Source of the DNA: Sipunculus nudus
Taxonomy: Eukaryota; Annelida; Sipuncula; Golfingiida; Sipunculidae
Direction: 5' to 3'
Length of the DNA: 64,000 nt
Assembly (NCBI GenBank): GCA_026874595.1
Contig: CM049309.1
Span: forward strand, 41,743,079 to 41,807,078
The number at the start of each line of letters is the position of its first letter. Position 1 is the stretch's first letter. This document shows, one piece after another, positions 12,301-22,205 of the stretch. The notes under the pieces were generated by a model, which was not told the DNA's origin, searched no databases, and was given only the letters and a program-made list of their open reading frames with translations. A program made the translations under genes and the position numbers.

Positions 12301-15300
12301 CGAGTTGAAACTGGAGAGCAGGAACTATCGTACCGTGGTTGGTCAGACTCGCAGTGCCATTGGTCTGGATTATGACTACAATGAAAATACGGTGTTCTGG
12401 ACTGACGTTGCTTATGAATGCATTTACAAGTGAGTTACTATTTGTGTCACATGGTTCGTCTTGTTCAAAATGTCATAGGTGTAAAGCAGTCATAATTAGT
12501 GTAACATATGATCTATCATTTAATATGCATATTTATAAATCATCTGGAAGTAATTTGTATGTCCAGCTGGATGGACAGCCTGTTAAAGGAAATGTGTTAT
12601 TGCATTACAGGGCAAGTCTCCATGGCCATGACAATGATTCCGTCATCCTTGTGAACAAAACCAGTAACCCTGATGGCATTGCAGTTGATTGGATCCATAA
12701 GGTCCTCTACTGGACTGATACAGGCAAGAACACAATCGATGCTGCCACTACCTCAGGCCTTCACCAGACAACCATCATCTCCCAAAACCTTGAAGAGCCA
12801 AGAGCTCTTGTGGTTGACCCAAGAACTGGGTAAGTAAATTAACCTGTTCTGCAGTCTTGAAGATCAGAAATGATATTGGAGAGCAGTTGTAAAATTATTT
12901 TTAAAACTGTATAATAGTTCAGCTATTTTTTTGGCACATAGTTCTATTATAAAAAGTTGAATGTTGATTTAATACAGTAACATCTTGTTCAGTAAGACTA
13001 TGCTTCATTCTGAACAAAAGGGGACCCTCGTTTGTATCAGCTTGATCAATTCTTACTTTCTTGGTATACTTAAGTAGTTGACTTAACAACAAATTGTACT
13101 TATTGTCATTCAAAGGTATATATTTGTATGGTATCTTAATGTGTGTATATTTTATAACAGATGGATGTACTGGACTGACTGGGGAGATCGCCCCAGGATC
13201 GAGAAAGCTGGTATGGATGGTACTCACCGCTCTACCATTATCCAAGAAGACATCATGTGGCCTAATGGACTGACCATGGGTCAGTATTATATTTTGATGT
13301 CTGTGTTTAACAGTTGAAAAAGTATTTAAATATCTTATCTGCAAGAATGTAATTACAGGAGGAATGATTTAACACTTGATTTGTGTATTAGGATCAATCA
13401 GTTGTAATGGATGAACTGCTTAGTTCCCTTGTTCAGTAAATTTTACAAATTACTGAGTTACAAAATTACCGAAATACAAACTTGGTACAGTGTTAATGGA
13501 GCAGGATTTTGAAAAAAAAGAATGTAAATGTAAGCAGTTGTTGACCAAATTCATATTCAATTAATTTTGTTCACAGATTTCACAAATGACCGTTTGTACT
13601 GGGTTGACGCCAAGTTGAGCATTATCTGCAGTTCAAGGACGGATGGGACAGACCGTACTGTGGTGTTGACAGACTACACTAACCTCAACCATCCCTTTGC
13701 CATCACAGTCTTTGAGGTAATTGATTTTTTAATTCATTTTCCTAGCAGGATAAAATGAAGTCATTTTGATGCTTTTATTCCTAAATGTAGTGTTTATGTA
13801 ATATGGGCAATGTATATAATTAGCTCTAGTATGGGCAATTAAAATAAGTGTATGTGGATGAAAATCTTAAATCAGTTGGTGTGGTTCCTGTGATTTAAGA
13901 AGATGCTGGATATCTGACATCCATTTATAATTATATTAGTTAGATATAAATGATTTAAATGGAATTAAGTGAAATGGTTATAAAATTTGAGGTAATGGTT
14001 GAGCCTTTTTCTTCCAGGATTATGTGTACTGGTCTGATTGGACATCTGAGGCTATTCACAAGGCCAGCAAGTTTAACGGGTCAAATATAAGACAAGTAGC
14101 TGTGAACCTGTACTCCCCCATGGATCTACATGTGTACCACCCTCTGAGGCAGCCTAATGGTAAGAGAATTTTATCATTTATTTAAGAGTTTTTAAATTGT
14201 GTTCAGTGATTGTGCATGAAAGAGAAACTTGTCAGTTATGCTGTTCACAAGAACAAAGGTAACAGTTCAGACCTGTTTTCTCAAGATGTAAACTAAGTAT
14301 ATTCTAAATAAGCAAGTTCCCAGTTTGTTTATAATTAAAAAAGAATTAAAATTCACAATATTGGTCTGTAAGTGGATCCTATTGATTTAAAAAATGGAAA
14401 TCCTGACTTACGCAAGGTCATGTACTTCATGCAATATTTTTTTATGGAGATGCATTTTAATGCATTGATATTATATTCTGACAAATTTTTATTTCAGCTA
14501 CAAACCACTGTGAGAACAGCCCATGCTCCCATCTTTGTGTGGCAGCCCCTCGCCTTACTGATACGTCTGCCAAGTTCACCTGTCGCTGCCCAGATGGATA
14601 TGATCATACTGGTGATGGCCAGTGCCGTGAAAAAGGTAAATAACTAATTTTACATTAAATAATACTCTATTTACCTCTTTTGGTCTCTGCCCCCCCCCCC
14701 CCCATTTTAATCAAGCTTATCATAAAAACCATTACTGGGAATGTTCACTAAAGTCATTTATTTGGGGTTAATCCATCCCTACCACTACCCTCTTGAAGCA
14801 TATCTTCTGTTTGTAGAAACCTTATACAGTAGACCTGTTTGATTGAGGATTAAAATGTATATAGCAGCAAGGGCTTGACATTTGTATACAACAAGGAAGT
14901 GGGCTGATTGTTTACAAGGTAGTGTTTATTCTATCCCCTCAGATGAACCAACATACCTAAACATGGATGATGCAGGAACAAATGACAATGCCACAGCTAA
15001 TGTTTTGGCAAGCCCAGCAAACACCAGTCGAACCATGGCCATTAATGCCATCCATGGTATGCATTGCAAAAAGTGTTTTGCATGTGCAGTTTGTTGTGCA
15101 TTTTATTTAAGTGCACACATTCTGGTTGCTTGTTGTAAATCTGGTGTTTTGTTTTCTTCCAAACTCTGTGACCACAGATTGTGACATTGCATGCCTATTT
15201 GCATTATAAAGTTTTTATGAAAACAGTGTGCTTTGTTTGAGGTTTGTAATGAAATGCTTGGGTTCTCATCTACTTTCACTTGTTGTGTACCTACATTTCC

Positions 15301-16739
15301 CAAATTCTGCTTCTGTGTAGTGGTTTTTCTGCTTTGGACATGACCAGTCATCCTCACTACCTATCAGTCTGCATCTTATATTTAGTTCATGTATACAACT
15401 AAGCATTTATCATTGATCTGTTGCTTGTTCACAACTACATCTTTTCAGTTTCCTTGTATTTCATTTTCTCATTTTTCATTCACTTCTAAGGTTCTCTATG
15501 GCGTTATTACTTCACTTGCCCAGTGTTTCAAACATATGCTGGAAATGTCTGAAAAAGCATCCCCGTGCTTGCTAGCCAGCTTTCCATGGATACCCTCCAG
15601 TAAATATAAATTTATTGAATGAAGTATCCAGCATATTGTGATATGTAGCTAAATCTGGGATATATTAGCATAATTGTGTACATAGCATAATTATAGCAAA
15701 GCAAGTTGTCTTGGTTTAAAGTTCAGCTATACCATAAAAAGAAGGGTCCCAAGTTTTTTCATTTATGAAACACTGAAATTTTCAAGTCAAGGAATACTGT
15801 ATGGGATTCTTCCTGTTAACACGTGATTTTAAATCATGACATAAAAATACAACTATGACATAACAGTGATCTTGCTGAATGTTATATGTTGACATGTCTA
15901 TTGTCGTAGGTCGCCTCTCTTCTTCAACCCAGAGAGTCACAACACAGGCCACTGTGCTTTCTACCAAAGCCAGCCAGAGAAGTTCCTCAGTTGTTCCTAG
16001 TGTTAAACCCAGCAAGGGATATGAAATAAATGTGTCCGAGGAGACTGTAACAGATGATACTTCAGGTGTCAAGATTCACCCCATCTCTAAAGATGCTCAG
16101 AAGAAGAATCCACCACAACAGAATCAGGAGTCTGGACGCATCGCTGGCATTGTTGCAGGAATAGTTGCTGGTGTGATTGTCATATTGGCCATTGTAAGTA
16201 TTTTCAAATGAAACTTGGTCATATTTTATTAGTGCTCACAAAGCATGACTTGAGTATCACAATAAATCTGATACATTTTGCATTCTTGAATTAGAAAAGG
16301 AAAAGATAAAATTGACAAGTCAAACATCACCCAATTTTTAGAAAATGCTCCGTAATATTGGTTTTTAGAATAAGTTTTACAAGTTTTTGATAAAAGTACC
16401 TCTATTAAATGAACCCTTTTTCTGGATTAAACTTTTAATCGTATTTCTTAATGTTGCAGTTTTTAATTTTATTGAAATATAGTAATTTCTGAGCCTTGTT
16501 TTACTCATCTTGCGCCTTGGTACAAAAGTAAGCACTTTGCTTTTTTTCTTCAGATTGGTCTGGTGGTCTACAGACATCAAAGGCGGAGAAACCCCAAGTC
16601 ATTAAATTTTGACAATCCTGTATATAGAAAGACAACAGAGGACCAGTTTTGTATTGAAAAGAGCCAACATCAGCCAAACAGCAAAGCCCTACCTTCAACC
16701 CTTGAGCCATTGAATCAACCAGCGAACGAGTACTGCTGA
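3286..16739 (+). CDS. VLDLR: VLDLR/LDLR-type lipoprotein receptor, complete, 18 coding exons
   Basis: Endocytic cell-surface receptor for lipoprotein-like ligands. Joining exons 3286-3343, 3761-3898, 7087-7209, 9054-9173, 9391-9510, 9800-10045, 10369-10494, 10838-10978, 11309-11431, 12129-12429, 12611-12829, 13161-13279, 13577-13716, 14018-14159, 14498-14635, 14943-15056, 15910-16193 and 16554-16739 gives 2838 nt, 945 residues plus TGA, with all phases agreeing. The order is signal peptide, eight class A repeats, EGF, calcium EGF, YWTD propeller, EGF, Ser/Thr stalk, membrane helix, then a tail with FDNPVY. Eight class A repeats is the vertebrate VLDLR number (LDLR has seven), and the tail motif KS-NFDNPVY-KTTE closely resembles VLDLR. 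Human VLDLR is about 870 residues; the extra length is mostly stalk and tail. It could equally be the pre-duplication ancestor of LDLR, VLDLR and LRP8, so the symbol names the type and not strict orthology. A paralogue lies convergent downstream. Confidence 0.9.
3761..3898 (+). CDS. VLDLR: Gene 1 exon 2: LDL-receptor class A repeat 1
   Basis: Phase 1-1 exon after TATTTTCAG, ending before GTAAGC. An acidic linker (TSDEEE) leads into a complete class A repeat with six cysteines, the W-K-CD core and the calcium-binding motif DNSDETTC. Intron 2 (3.2 kb) contains no recognisable gene. Confidence 0.92.
7087..7209 (+). CDS. VLDLR: Gene 1 exon 3: class A repeat 2, acidic variant
   Basis: Six-cysteine class A repeat with the ligand core [11 protein letters not shown]. 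The usual SDE calcium motif is replaced by an extended acidic run, [12 protein letters not shown], two residues longer than typical. Phase 1-1, acceptor AAATTTCAG, donor GTGAGT. Confidence 0.9.
9054..9173 (+). CDS. VLDLR: Gene 1 exon 4: class A repeat 3
   Basis: Complete class A repeat with core [11 protein letters not shown] and calcium motif GGEDEQDC. Phase 1-1, acceptor TTTTGTGTAG, donor GTAAGG. The preceding intron (7210-9053) contains an NF-Y-like CTGATTGG near 8147 but no recognised gene. Confidence 0.92.
9391..9510 (+). CDS. VLDLR: Gene 1 exon 5: class A repeat 4
   Basis: Complete class A repeat: six cysteines, core [11 protein letters not shown] and calcium motif DGSDEEEC. Phase 1-1, acceptor TCTGTTGCAG, donor GTAAGT. 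Confidence 0.93.
9800..10045 (+). CDS. VLDLR: Gene 1 exon 6: class A repeats 5 and 6 in one exon
   Basis: The exon encodes two consecutive class A repeats, joined by a short QTQTGN linker, with no intron between them. Cores are [11 protein letters not shown] and [11 protein letters not shown]; each has DGSDE. The last cysteine of repeat 6 is split by the exon 6/7 junction (phase 1), which independently confirms the splice. Vertebrate relatives also have an exon carrying several class A repeats. Confidence 0.92.
10369..10494 (+). CDS. VLDLR: Gene 1 exon 7: class A repeat 7
   Basis: Six-cysteine class A repeat with calcium motif KGEDEMDC. The tryptophan that precedes the fourth cysteine in most repeats is replaced (GQLQCNG), and the following Asp is Asn. 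That weakens the lysine-binding pocket expected from known class A repeat-ligand structures. Phase 1-1. Confidence 0.91.
10838..10978 (+). CDS. VLDLR: Gene 1 exon 8: class A repeat 8
   Basis: Eighth class A repeat with core [10 protein letters not shown], again without the core tryptophan, and an FEDEQNC calcium site. It directly precedes the first EGF module, as the last repeat does in VLDLR and LDLR. Phase 1-1, donor GTGAGT. A G-run lies upstream in the intron near 10759. Confidence 0.91.
11309..11431 (+). CDS. VLDLR: Gene 1 exon 9: EGF-like module A
   Basis: Six-cysteine EGF-like module opening [10 protein letters not shown] and closing [11 protein letters not shown], typical of the first EGF repeat after the class A cluster. 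Phase 1-1. The 120-bp size class equals the matching exon of gene 2 (63760-63879). Confidence 0.92.
   Translation, partial: TTTPVSITMEDVHNCAKTIPMATTVNAILVTSLTVITRLV
11715..12105 (+). repeat. Interspersed repeat in intron 9 with hairpin head
   Basis: It opens with a hairpin, TTGTCCCCTG ... CAGGGGACATT (about 11721-11752), followed by (TCTG)n and an A-rich body. It ends close to CCGGGGACA at about 12090. This head-and-TCTG layout resembles a repeat I recall as common in bivalve introns. It stops about 25 bp before the acceptor of exon 10. Confidence 0.45.
12129..12429 (+). CDS. VLDLR: Gene 1 exon 10: calcium-binding EGF and propeller blade 1
   Basis: The exon opens with DINEC, the calcium-binding EGF signature, and completes that module. 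It runs straight into the first propeller strands ([17 protein letters not shown]) and the blade motif VFWTD. Phase 1-2. In human LDLR these regions are split by an intron; here and in gene 2 they are one exon. Confidence 0.92.
12611..12829 (+). CDS. VLDLR: Gene 1 exon 11: propeller blade with LYWTDTG
   Basis: Contains [17 protein letters not shown], a textbook YWTD blade, and ends LVVDPRTG. Phase 2-2. The preceding intron is only 181 bp, the shortest in the gene. Confidence 0.93.
13161..13279 (+). CDS. VLDLR: Gene 1 exon 12: propeller blade with MYWTDWG
   Basis: Encodes [20 protein letters not shown] and ends WPNGLT, typical of a central LDLR propeller blade. Phase 2-1, 119 nt, the size I recall for human LDLR exon 11. 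Confidence 0.93.
13577..13716 (+). CDS. VLDLR: Gene 1 exon 13: propeller blade with LYWVDAK
   Basis: Reads [15 protein letters not shown], then ends [12 protein letters not shown]. The histidine of HPF corresponds to the pH-sensing His586 of LDLR. The partner His562, in KLHSISS of LDLR, is not present (KLSIICSS). Phase 1-0, 140 nt. Confidence 0.93.
14018..14159 (+). CDS. VLDLR: Gene 1 exon 14: propeller blade with VYWSDWT
   Basis: Begins [16 protein letters not shown] and ends VYHPLRQPN, the conserved exit of the LDLR propeller. Phase 0-1, 142 nt, the same length as the matching exon of gene 2. Confidence 0.93.
14498..14635 (+). CDS. VLDLR: Gene 1 exon 15: EGF-like module C
   Basis: Third EGF module with cysteines in [13 protein letters not shown] and [15 protein letters not shown]. 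In LDLR this module packs against the propeller. Phase 1-1. A long C-run follows in the intron at about 14690-14703. Confidence 0.92.
14943..15056 (+). CDS. VLDLR: Gene 1 exon 16: stalk segment
   Basis: Low-complexity polar segment ([20 protein letters not shown]...) with a possible N-glycosylation site (NAT), matching the linker between the last EGF module and the O-glycosylated stalk. Phase 1-1, acceptor CTATCCCCTCAG. It may be alternatively spliced, as the stalk exon of vertebrate VLDLR is, because removal keeps the frame. Confidence 0.8.
15910..16193 (+). CDS. VLDLR: Gene 1 exon 17: Ser/Thr-rich stalk and start of membrane helix
   Basis: Rich in Ser and Thr over its first half, as expected for the O-linked sugar domain. 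It ends in the hydrophobic run [18 protein letters not shown], the first part of the membrane helix, which contains small-xxx-small spacings. Phase 1-0. Confidence 0.9.
16554..16739 (+). CDS. VLDLR: Gene 1 exon 18: end of membrane helix and cytoplasmic tail with FDNPVY
   Basis: Completes the helix (IGLVVY), then a basic stop-transfer RHQRRR and the tail motif [16 protein letters not shown]. FxNPxY is the clathrin-coat internalisation signal that binds PTB-domain adaptors such as ARH and Dab. The tail is about 50 residues and ends NEYC before TGA. Confidence 0.95.
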   Translation: MGLVVYRHQRRRNPKSLNFDNPVYRKTTEDQFCIEKSQHQPNSKALPSTLEPLNQPANEYC

Positions 16740-19252
16740 TAGCAGCAACTTTCACCTAGCCCTAATAAATTGAAACTACACTACCAGCAAGAACCCACAA
16801 GTGCTGCAACCATATGCAACCCTATAGCAGCTGCTGAAGTGATTGTGTGTATGTACAGCGAACCTGTGATCTCTAGAACTGGAATTTGGAGAAATTGCTA
16901 CATAAGGAGTGTGTATACATGGTGGAGTTTCCACAGGACAGTCATGGTGCAATACTCATCAGTATTACTATAAGGGGCTGCCCAACCATCTTGCCCAGGA
17001 CTGAGTGGATCGCTTGTACAGGGGCGGTACAGCTGGATTCTTAAGCATTATAGCATCATATGCAACATTCCTTTATCATATGAAGCAGTGTTGTGTGCTT
17101 GTCCAGCGCTTTTAGACTTATTGCACTTAAATGTTCATGTGCATATATTTAAAGGGTTGCTGTCCCAGGATTTTCGATCTTGCCAGCACTGAATGTGGTA
17201 CACATGATAAATATAATAAACAACAAAAAGGCCTTGCCTCGAGCCCAGTCTTGGAGCCCTGCCTTCATGCCAGGGCTGGCCAAGGTTACAGGGAGGTGAG
17301 ATCGTTCAGACTCTGAAAATAGGTACAAGCAGGGTGCTCCTGAAGAGAAAGATCTGTACAAGGGTAATACTTGCAATGACACGTTCACAGCATCTTCATG
17401 TATTTTAATTATTTGTGGGCTTGCGCAGTCATCCTGATAATTCAAATTGGACGACCATGACCCACAGTTTCCATTCACTCAACCGTGGCTATAATTAGTG
17501 GGGCTAGATATTGAAATGTATGTGGAATGCTAGTCTAAACGTATTTATTTCTAGTTATACAAATCTAGTTTTTTTTCCAAATCCTGAAGTGACTTTGATG
17601 CACTGAATAATTACTCTGAATGATATGCATATAACACCTGATACGTGGAAATTGTGTATGTGCCCACATGGGATAGATGTTCTCACCTATACACTTAGGA
17701 TAATTAGGCTTTATACTATATCTGCACCATAGCACGAGAAGTTCTGAACTGGTGATGTAATTTGCAGAAGTAATGTACAGGTAGCATAAGCACTGAACTT
17801 CAGGGTAGGGCTAGAAGACATTTTGCACTATAGTTGAACCACCTCATGGCAATAACCATAGACAACCACCAGGGCAGGTTGAATACAAGCTACTATACGT
17901 CAAAACTAAACTACTCCGCCTGCTCTAGGGACATTCGTTGCTCTACTATTGCTCTTCAGATTGTATAATATTCCATGGGTTGATCTGTGACACCATGTAA
18001 CTGATTAGGAAATTATGCTGTTACTGTGAAGGTATAATGTAAATTTAATGATTTAAGTGATACCACTTGTGTAACATTTGGGTTGTCATCGGATCTTCTT
18101 CAATGGAATTATTCCTTCACCACGCAGAAGAGATAGAGAGTTGTGTAAGACACATACTCGCCTGAAGTAGTCAGTAGATATTAAAACAGTTAGTGTACAG
18201 CGGACACCATACAGTCGGCACAGGCTGTGGTTACACGCATGCTTACGGTACACATTATCCCAATGCATGCTTTAATGGTATAGGTTAACTTGCTCCCTAT
18301 AGGGTATCATTTGCATAAACCGTGGTCTTTCATCATTGGTGCATTGTATTATCAATTCCGTATCCAGTCCTGTGCAAATGACGAGTCACTGAAGCACAAA
18401 CTGTCACAAATTCCAGGGGGGGTATCACCGCTAGTATTGCTTATGTATATCTAACAACATGATAGGCTACATGTACAGATATGCCTAGGCAGTCTTTACT
18501 TGTGAATATAAAAAATGAGGCTAAGAAATATGTTTGCTCATGTTCAGGGATCTGAAATCTAGGAAATTTGTAAAATTGTGAATAGACTGTACATATGCGT
18601 GTAAAAATTGTAAATTTTTGGTTAACATTGTAAATCTACTAGTTGTGGTGGCACTGGCCTTAGGCGGGTGTTTTGTATGAATGTTGAAACTGGTTTTGAC
18701 CATGTTGTATCAGTCATAAGTGTCCATTTTTTTTTCATTTATCATTGTACATGAAACATCATCAATCTCATTAACATTCAATGCTCATCTCGCTACACGG
18801 CATCCAAAAAAATATGGTGCACAAACGTTTTGTGGTCACGATGATATTCAAGAGTCTAGATTTTTACTGTGCTTTACAGCCGCAAATGATATTTGGTTGT
18901 GTTTAATATATAGTTGATGCTTATATTTATTTTTCCTGATTAAATATGCCTGTTATGTTACTGTTTAGCTTTCTGGAGTAGATATACACTGAGAATCTGT
19001 GGGATCTGTGATATAACCCTGGGCAATACACCCAGGGTGGACGCTAGGACTCCCGGGGTACGGCATGCCGGGGAACTTTGGGTCAGTAGATCGCACCTTT
19101 AATTTATAGCTTATGCTTGACATGAAGACTCAACTGTGCTTCTTTTGCACATGGTATTCTAGCCGGACACAAAAGTTAACTTTAATGAATCTATATTAGA
19201 ATGCTCCTGTCAAACTTGATGTAGTTCGAACTTTTTATTTATATTGAATAAA
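16740..19252 (+). other. Probable 3' UTR of gene 1 with candidate poly(A) signal
   Basis: No coding potential is seen. AATAAA at 19247-19252 is followed within about 40 nt by a GT/T-rich stretch, so it is a plausible cleavage site and implies a 2.5-kb 3' UTR. An earlier AATAAA near 16763 could give a short form. Several ATTTA motifs occur (near 17540, 18925 and 19236), like the AU-rich elements of LDLR messages. The end point is inferred. Confidence 0.4.
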
Positions 19253-19289
19253 TCTCACAATTTGTTATAATATTATACGAGTTTGTTTC

Positions 19290-21140
19290 ATATTTTATAT
19301 TCCGCGTATGTCTGTGCATGTATGTTGAACAGAGTGGAAGTTGTGCATAAGTGTACCCATGCATCATTTTGTCAATTCCTAACAACTGATGGACCAGATA
19401 CTATTTGCATGGTCTTTGGGATGGCTACGAAGGACCAGAATATTTTCCCATGTTTTTACTTAGCGCATAAAAACTACCATGCAGGCAGCTGAAAAGTTTC
19501 TTCTCGGAAAATTAAAGTACTCTGTATATGAATTCTTGAGCTGAACGGAAAATCGCATAATCGGCGATACTTTTAATTCCGTTCCAATATAAAAGGGTTC
19601 CCATTTATTCTTAAAATTAGGGATTGCATGCAAATTGAGTTTCATATCCGGGAAAAAGACTAGGTATTTAATTGGTCAAAAAGAGGAAGTAGTCTTGTCA
19701 ATTTGCTCTCCATGCCCAATCCATCCGGTAAATTGGCTGTGAAAGGTTTTGAGTGAGGAAATCCAAGAATCAAATAATCACCCTTAAAATTTCATTATTG
19801 ACCCGGAAGGGACCAGGAAAAATCAGAATTTTTGTTTAAAAACAGCCTGGAAATGTCTTAAATCTGGCGACGTTTGTTTCCTATACCCGGTTCGTTTTAA
19901 ACAGTCCCCACACATGGGCGACACTGATCGCTATACTCTGTAGGCCTTCGTGTGGTTGATTACCATTACATGTGATTATATTTCTACCATTACATGTAAT
20001 TATATTCGTGAAATAATCCACCAGATTACACTCCATTAGGTTGCACAAATCTACCGCGTCCTGATGAGCCCTGGAAACTGAATTAATTGGTATATTCCAG
20101 CCAATTAAACTCGACTGCGAGTTAATGTTCATATATACATATACATATCTGTCAATACACCTCCCGGCGACCCGGTCTCTCTTGTCACACATAAAACCGG
20201 CGCATTTAATGGGGAGTACATACAACAATGCAGTAAAAAAGGCATTCTTCAAAATGACCAATAGCAGATGTTTTTACGGTGCAGAACAAATAAACTGTAT
20301 CTTTACTGATAAGTCAGTTCTGTATGCGATTATATGGCGGGAAGCGTCGCTTCCAAATAAAGCTACAGCTTCGGCAGGTGTTTAATCAGTCGATCCCTGT
20401 GGGTTTTATGAGGCGACAAATAACCGTCATATTCAAAATGGTGCACATATAATGAGCGCATGAGGTTTGTTCCATTGGCAAACCTCCATGAAGCGGGTCA
20501 GCTGTCTGAATATTTCCCCAAGACGTATACAGCCAAAGCATGTAGATATCTAATAAATGTGACGCTATATTGAGATTCAGGAAACATATTTAATTAATGA
20601 TGACCTACATGTCTCCGTGATGTATTGAAAGGTAGCCAACATGTCACCCGCATGTTTGTATGTGGCGGGAGCAAAATGCTGGAATGTTAACGATACTAGT
20701 ATTATAGTATACCGCGTGCTATTGGCGGGAAAAGCATTTCCTGTATAGTCCCCATACAGTCTGCATGGGATGCCAAAGAAATTTTATGCAACGAAATTAT
20801 AAAAGTATATGGCGTTCATAATTAAATGTCGCTCTCCAGCCAGTTTCAAGTATTATGTATACGTAAGATTTAGAGTAAATAAGGTAAAATTTGCTGAAAA
20901 ACGGAAATGACCAAACATCCTGAAATCCGGAAAATCCCTGAAATATCTCAGGCTTGCAGAATTAAAGTAGTTTTAAGGGTTGACAGGTCACAATCGGAGC
21001 CTAGGAAACATATTCTTTACATTTAATGCACAAATTGAAAGAACGTGCTTCGTTTTCACATATGTCGCTATCAATGTGGGAAATTTGAAGACATCCATTT
21101 GGTAGGCCGAAGTTCTTCACAACTGCAGACACAGTTGCAA
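19290..21140. other. Intergenic DNA, no gene seen
   Basis: No exon or RNA gene recognised. Three GGCGGGA motifs occur (near 20336, 20662 and 20723). There is a perfect 7-bp inverted repeat, GGAAGCG-T-CGCTTCC, at 20340-20354, and a short direct duplication of a TACATGTRATTATATT segment near 19965-20010. Confidence 0.5.
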
Positions 21141-21501
21141 AAACTTGGGACCCATGGGTCTCGGCGCTTAGCTAAATTTATCTACAAGGATATGTTTTTC
21201 AGCTTTTTCCGAATGTGGGTCCTGTGATCAAGTTTGAAGAAAATCTGTCTACCCAAACTGGAGTTATCATCCATGAACTAATTTGTGAATGGATGGGCCC
21301 TGTGAGTTTGTGAACCAAAAATCGAACAGGATATTTCCCTATTGGCAGATGAGTCAAATGTTGAGATCGAAGGTTTGAGATGAAAAGTTTGGCATAAAAT
21401 ATACCCACAATCTTTGACCTTGACCTTTTACCTCATGCAGTGGCATCAATTTATCTCCTAGGGTTGGGGGGGGGGGGGGGAGGGGAGGGATGACTAGCAT
21501 A

Positions 21502-21525
21502 TACACACACACACACACACACACA
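21502..21525 (+). repeat. (AC)n microsatellite
   Basis: Twelve AC dinucleotides follow a G-rich stretch (21464-21489). Confidence 0.9.
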
Positions 21526-21589
21526 TATCTTCTGTATGACACATTCCAAATATGTATATATGTAAAGATGTATATTGTTACAGGTGCTC

Positions 21590-22205
21590 TTTTTATTGCG
21601 TGACACGGGCGTAACTCGTGTTGTGACACCCTCGCCGGGCCGTTTGTTACATTCGCAGTTTAATCCGTACTGGCTGAACTCTCGTTGTCATGCTAGCCTT
21701 CATGCTAGAGCTTTCTCGCCTGGTCGTGAGTCACGTGATGACCCTGGTGTGTAGAGACACGCACAGCGGTGTTCTTCTGGATGATTCATGTAACGCGTGT
21801 TTACTGTATTGTGTAAGATCTTTTAGACTGTTCCAGAAGTGGAAAAATCTCGGCTTGGGATGAAGAGTATATAAAGGGGCTGTGTTTTAGAGCCGGGAGA
21901 GCAGAGAAGATTTCCAGCGGACGCAGAAGCGTGTGTTTCAGTTTCTGGGACCTTATCCGACGAGTGCGGCAATTATAGATTTTCTTTTGGACTTCAGTTT
22001 ACTTTTTGGATTGTTACAAGAGCTTTACACTGGACTGTCATTATCCGAGAGTATACATTGACGTGCACTTTGTGTATTTTACTGTGATTGTATTGATTTG
22101 TTGTTATACCGCTGTTTTACTGTATAATTGTATTGATTTAGTGTATTGTAATGTTAGGGTTGTTTTAAGAATAAATTATACTTAATTTTTAACCAAAAAA
22201 AAACC
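21590..22205 (+). mobile_element. Solo-LTR-like segment
   Basis: This ~600-bp block interrupts the surrounding module repeat and differs from it in composition: CpG-rich at first, T-rich later. It has a TATA box TATATAAAG (21868-21876) and AATAAA (22170-22175), then an A-run, with no reading frame between. Promoter, poly(A) signal and no coding fit a solo LTR. The pentamer CCTAG occurs on both sides of the wider insert (21457-21461, 22228-22232) and could be a target duplication. A processed transcript copy is the alternative. Confidence 0.42.

Noticed and set aside
12919-13344. 141-residue minus-strand frame
   Set aside because: Antisense to the propeller exon at 13161-13279 and its introns; a shadow of real coding sequence.
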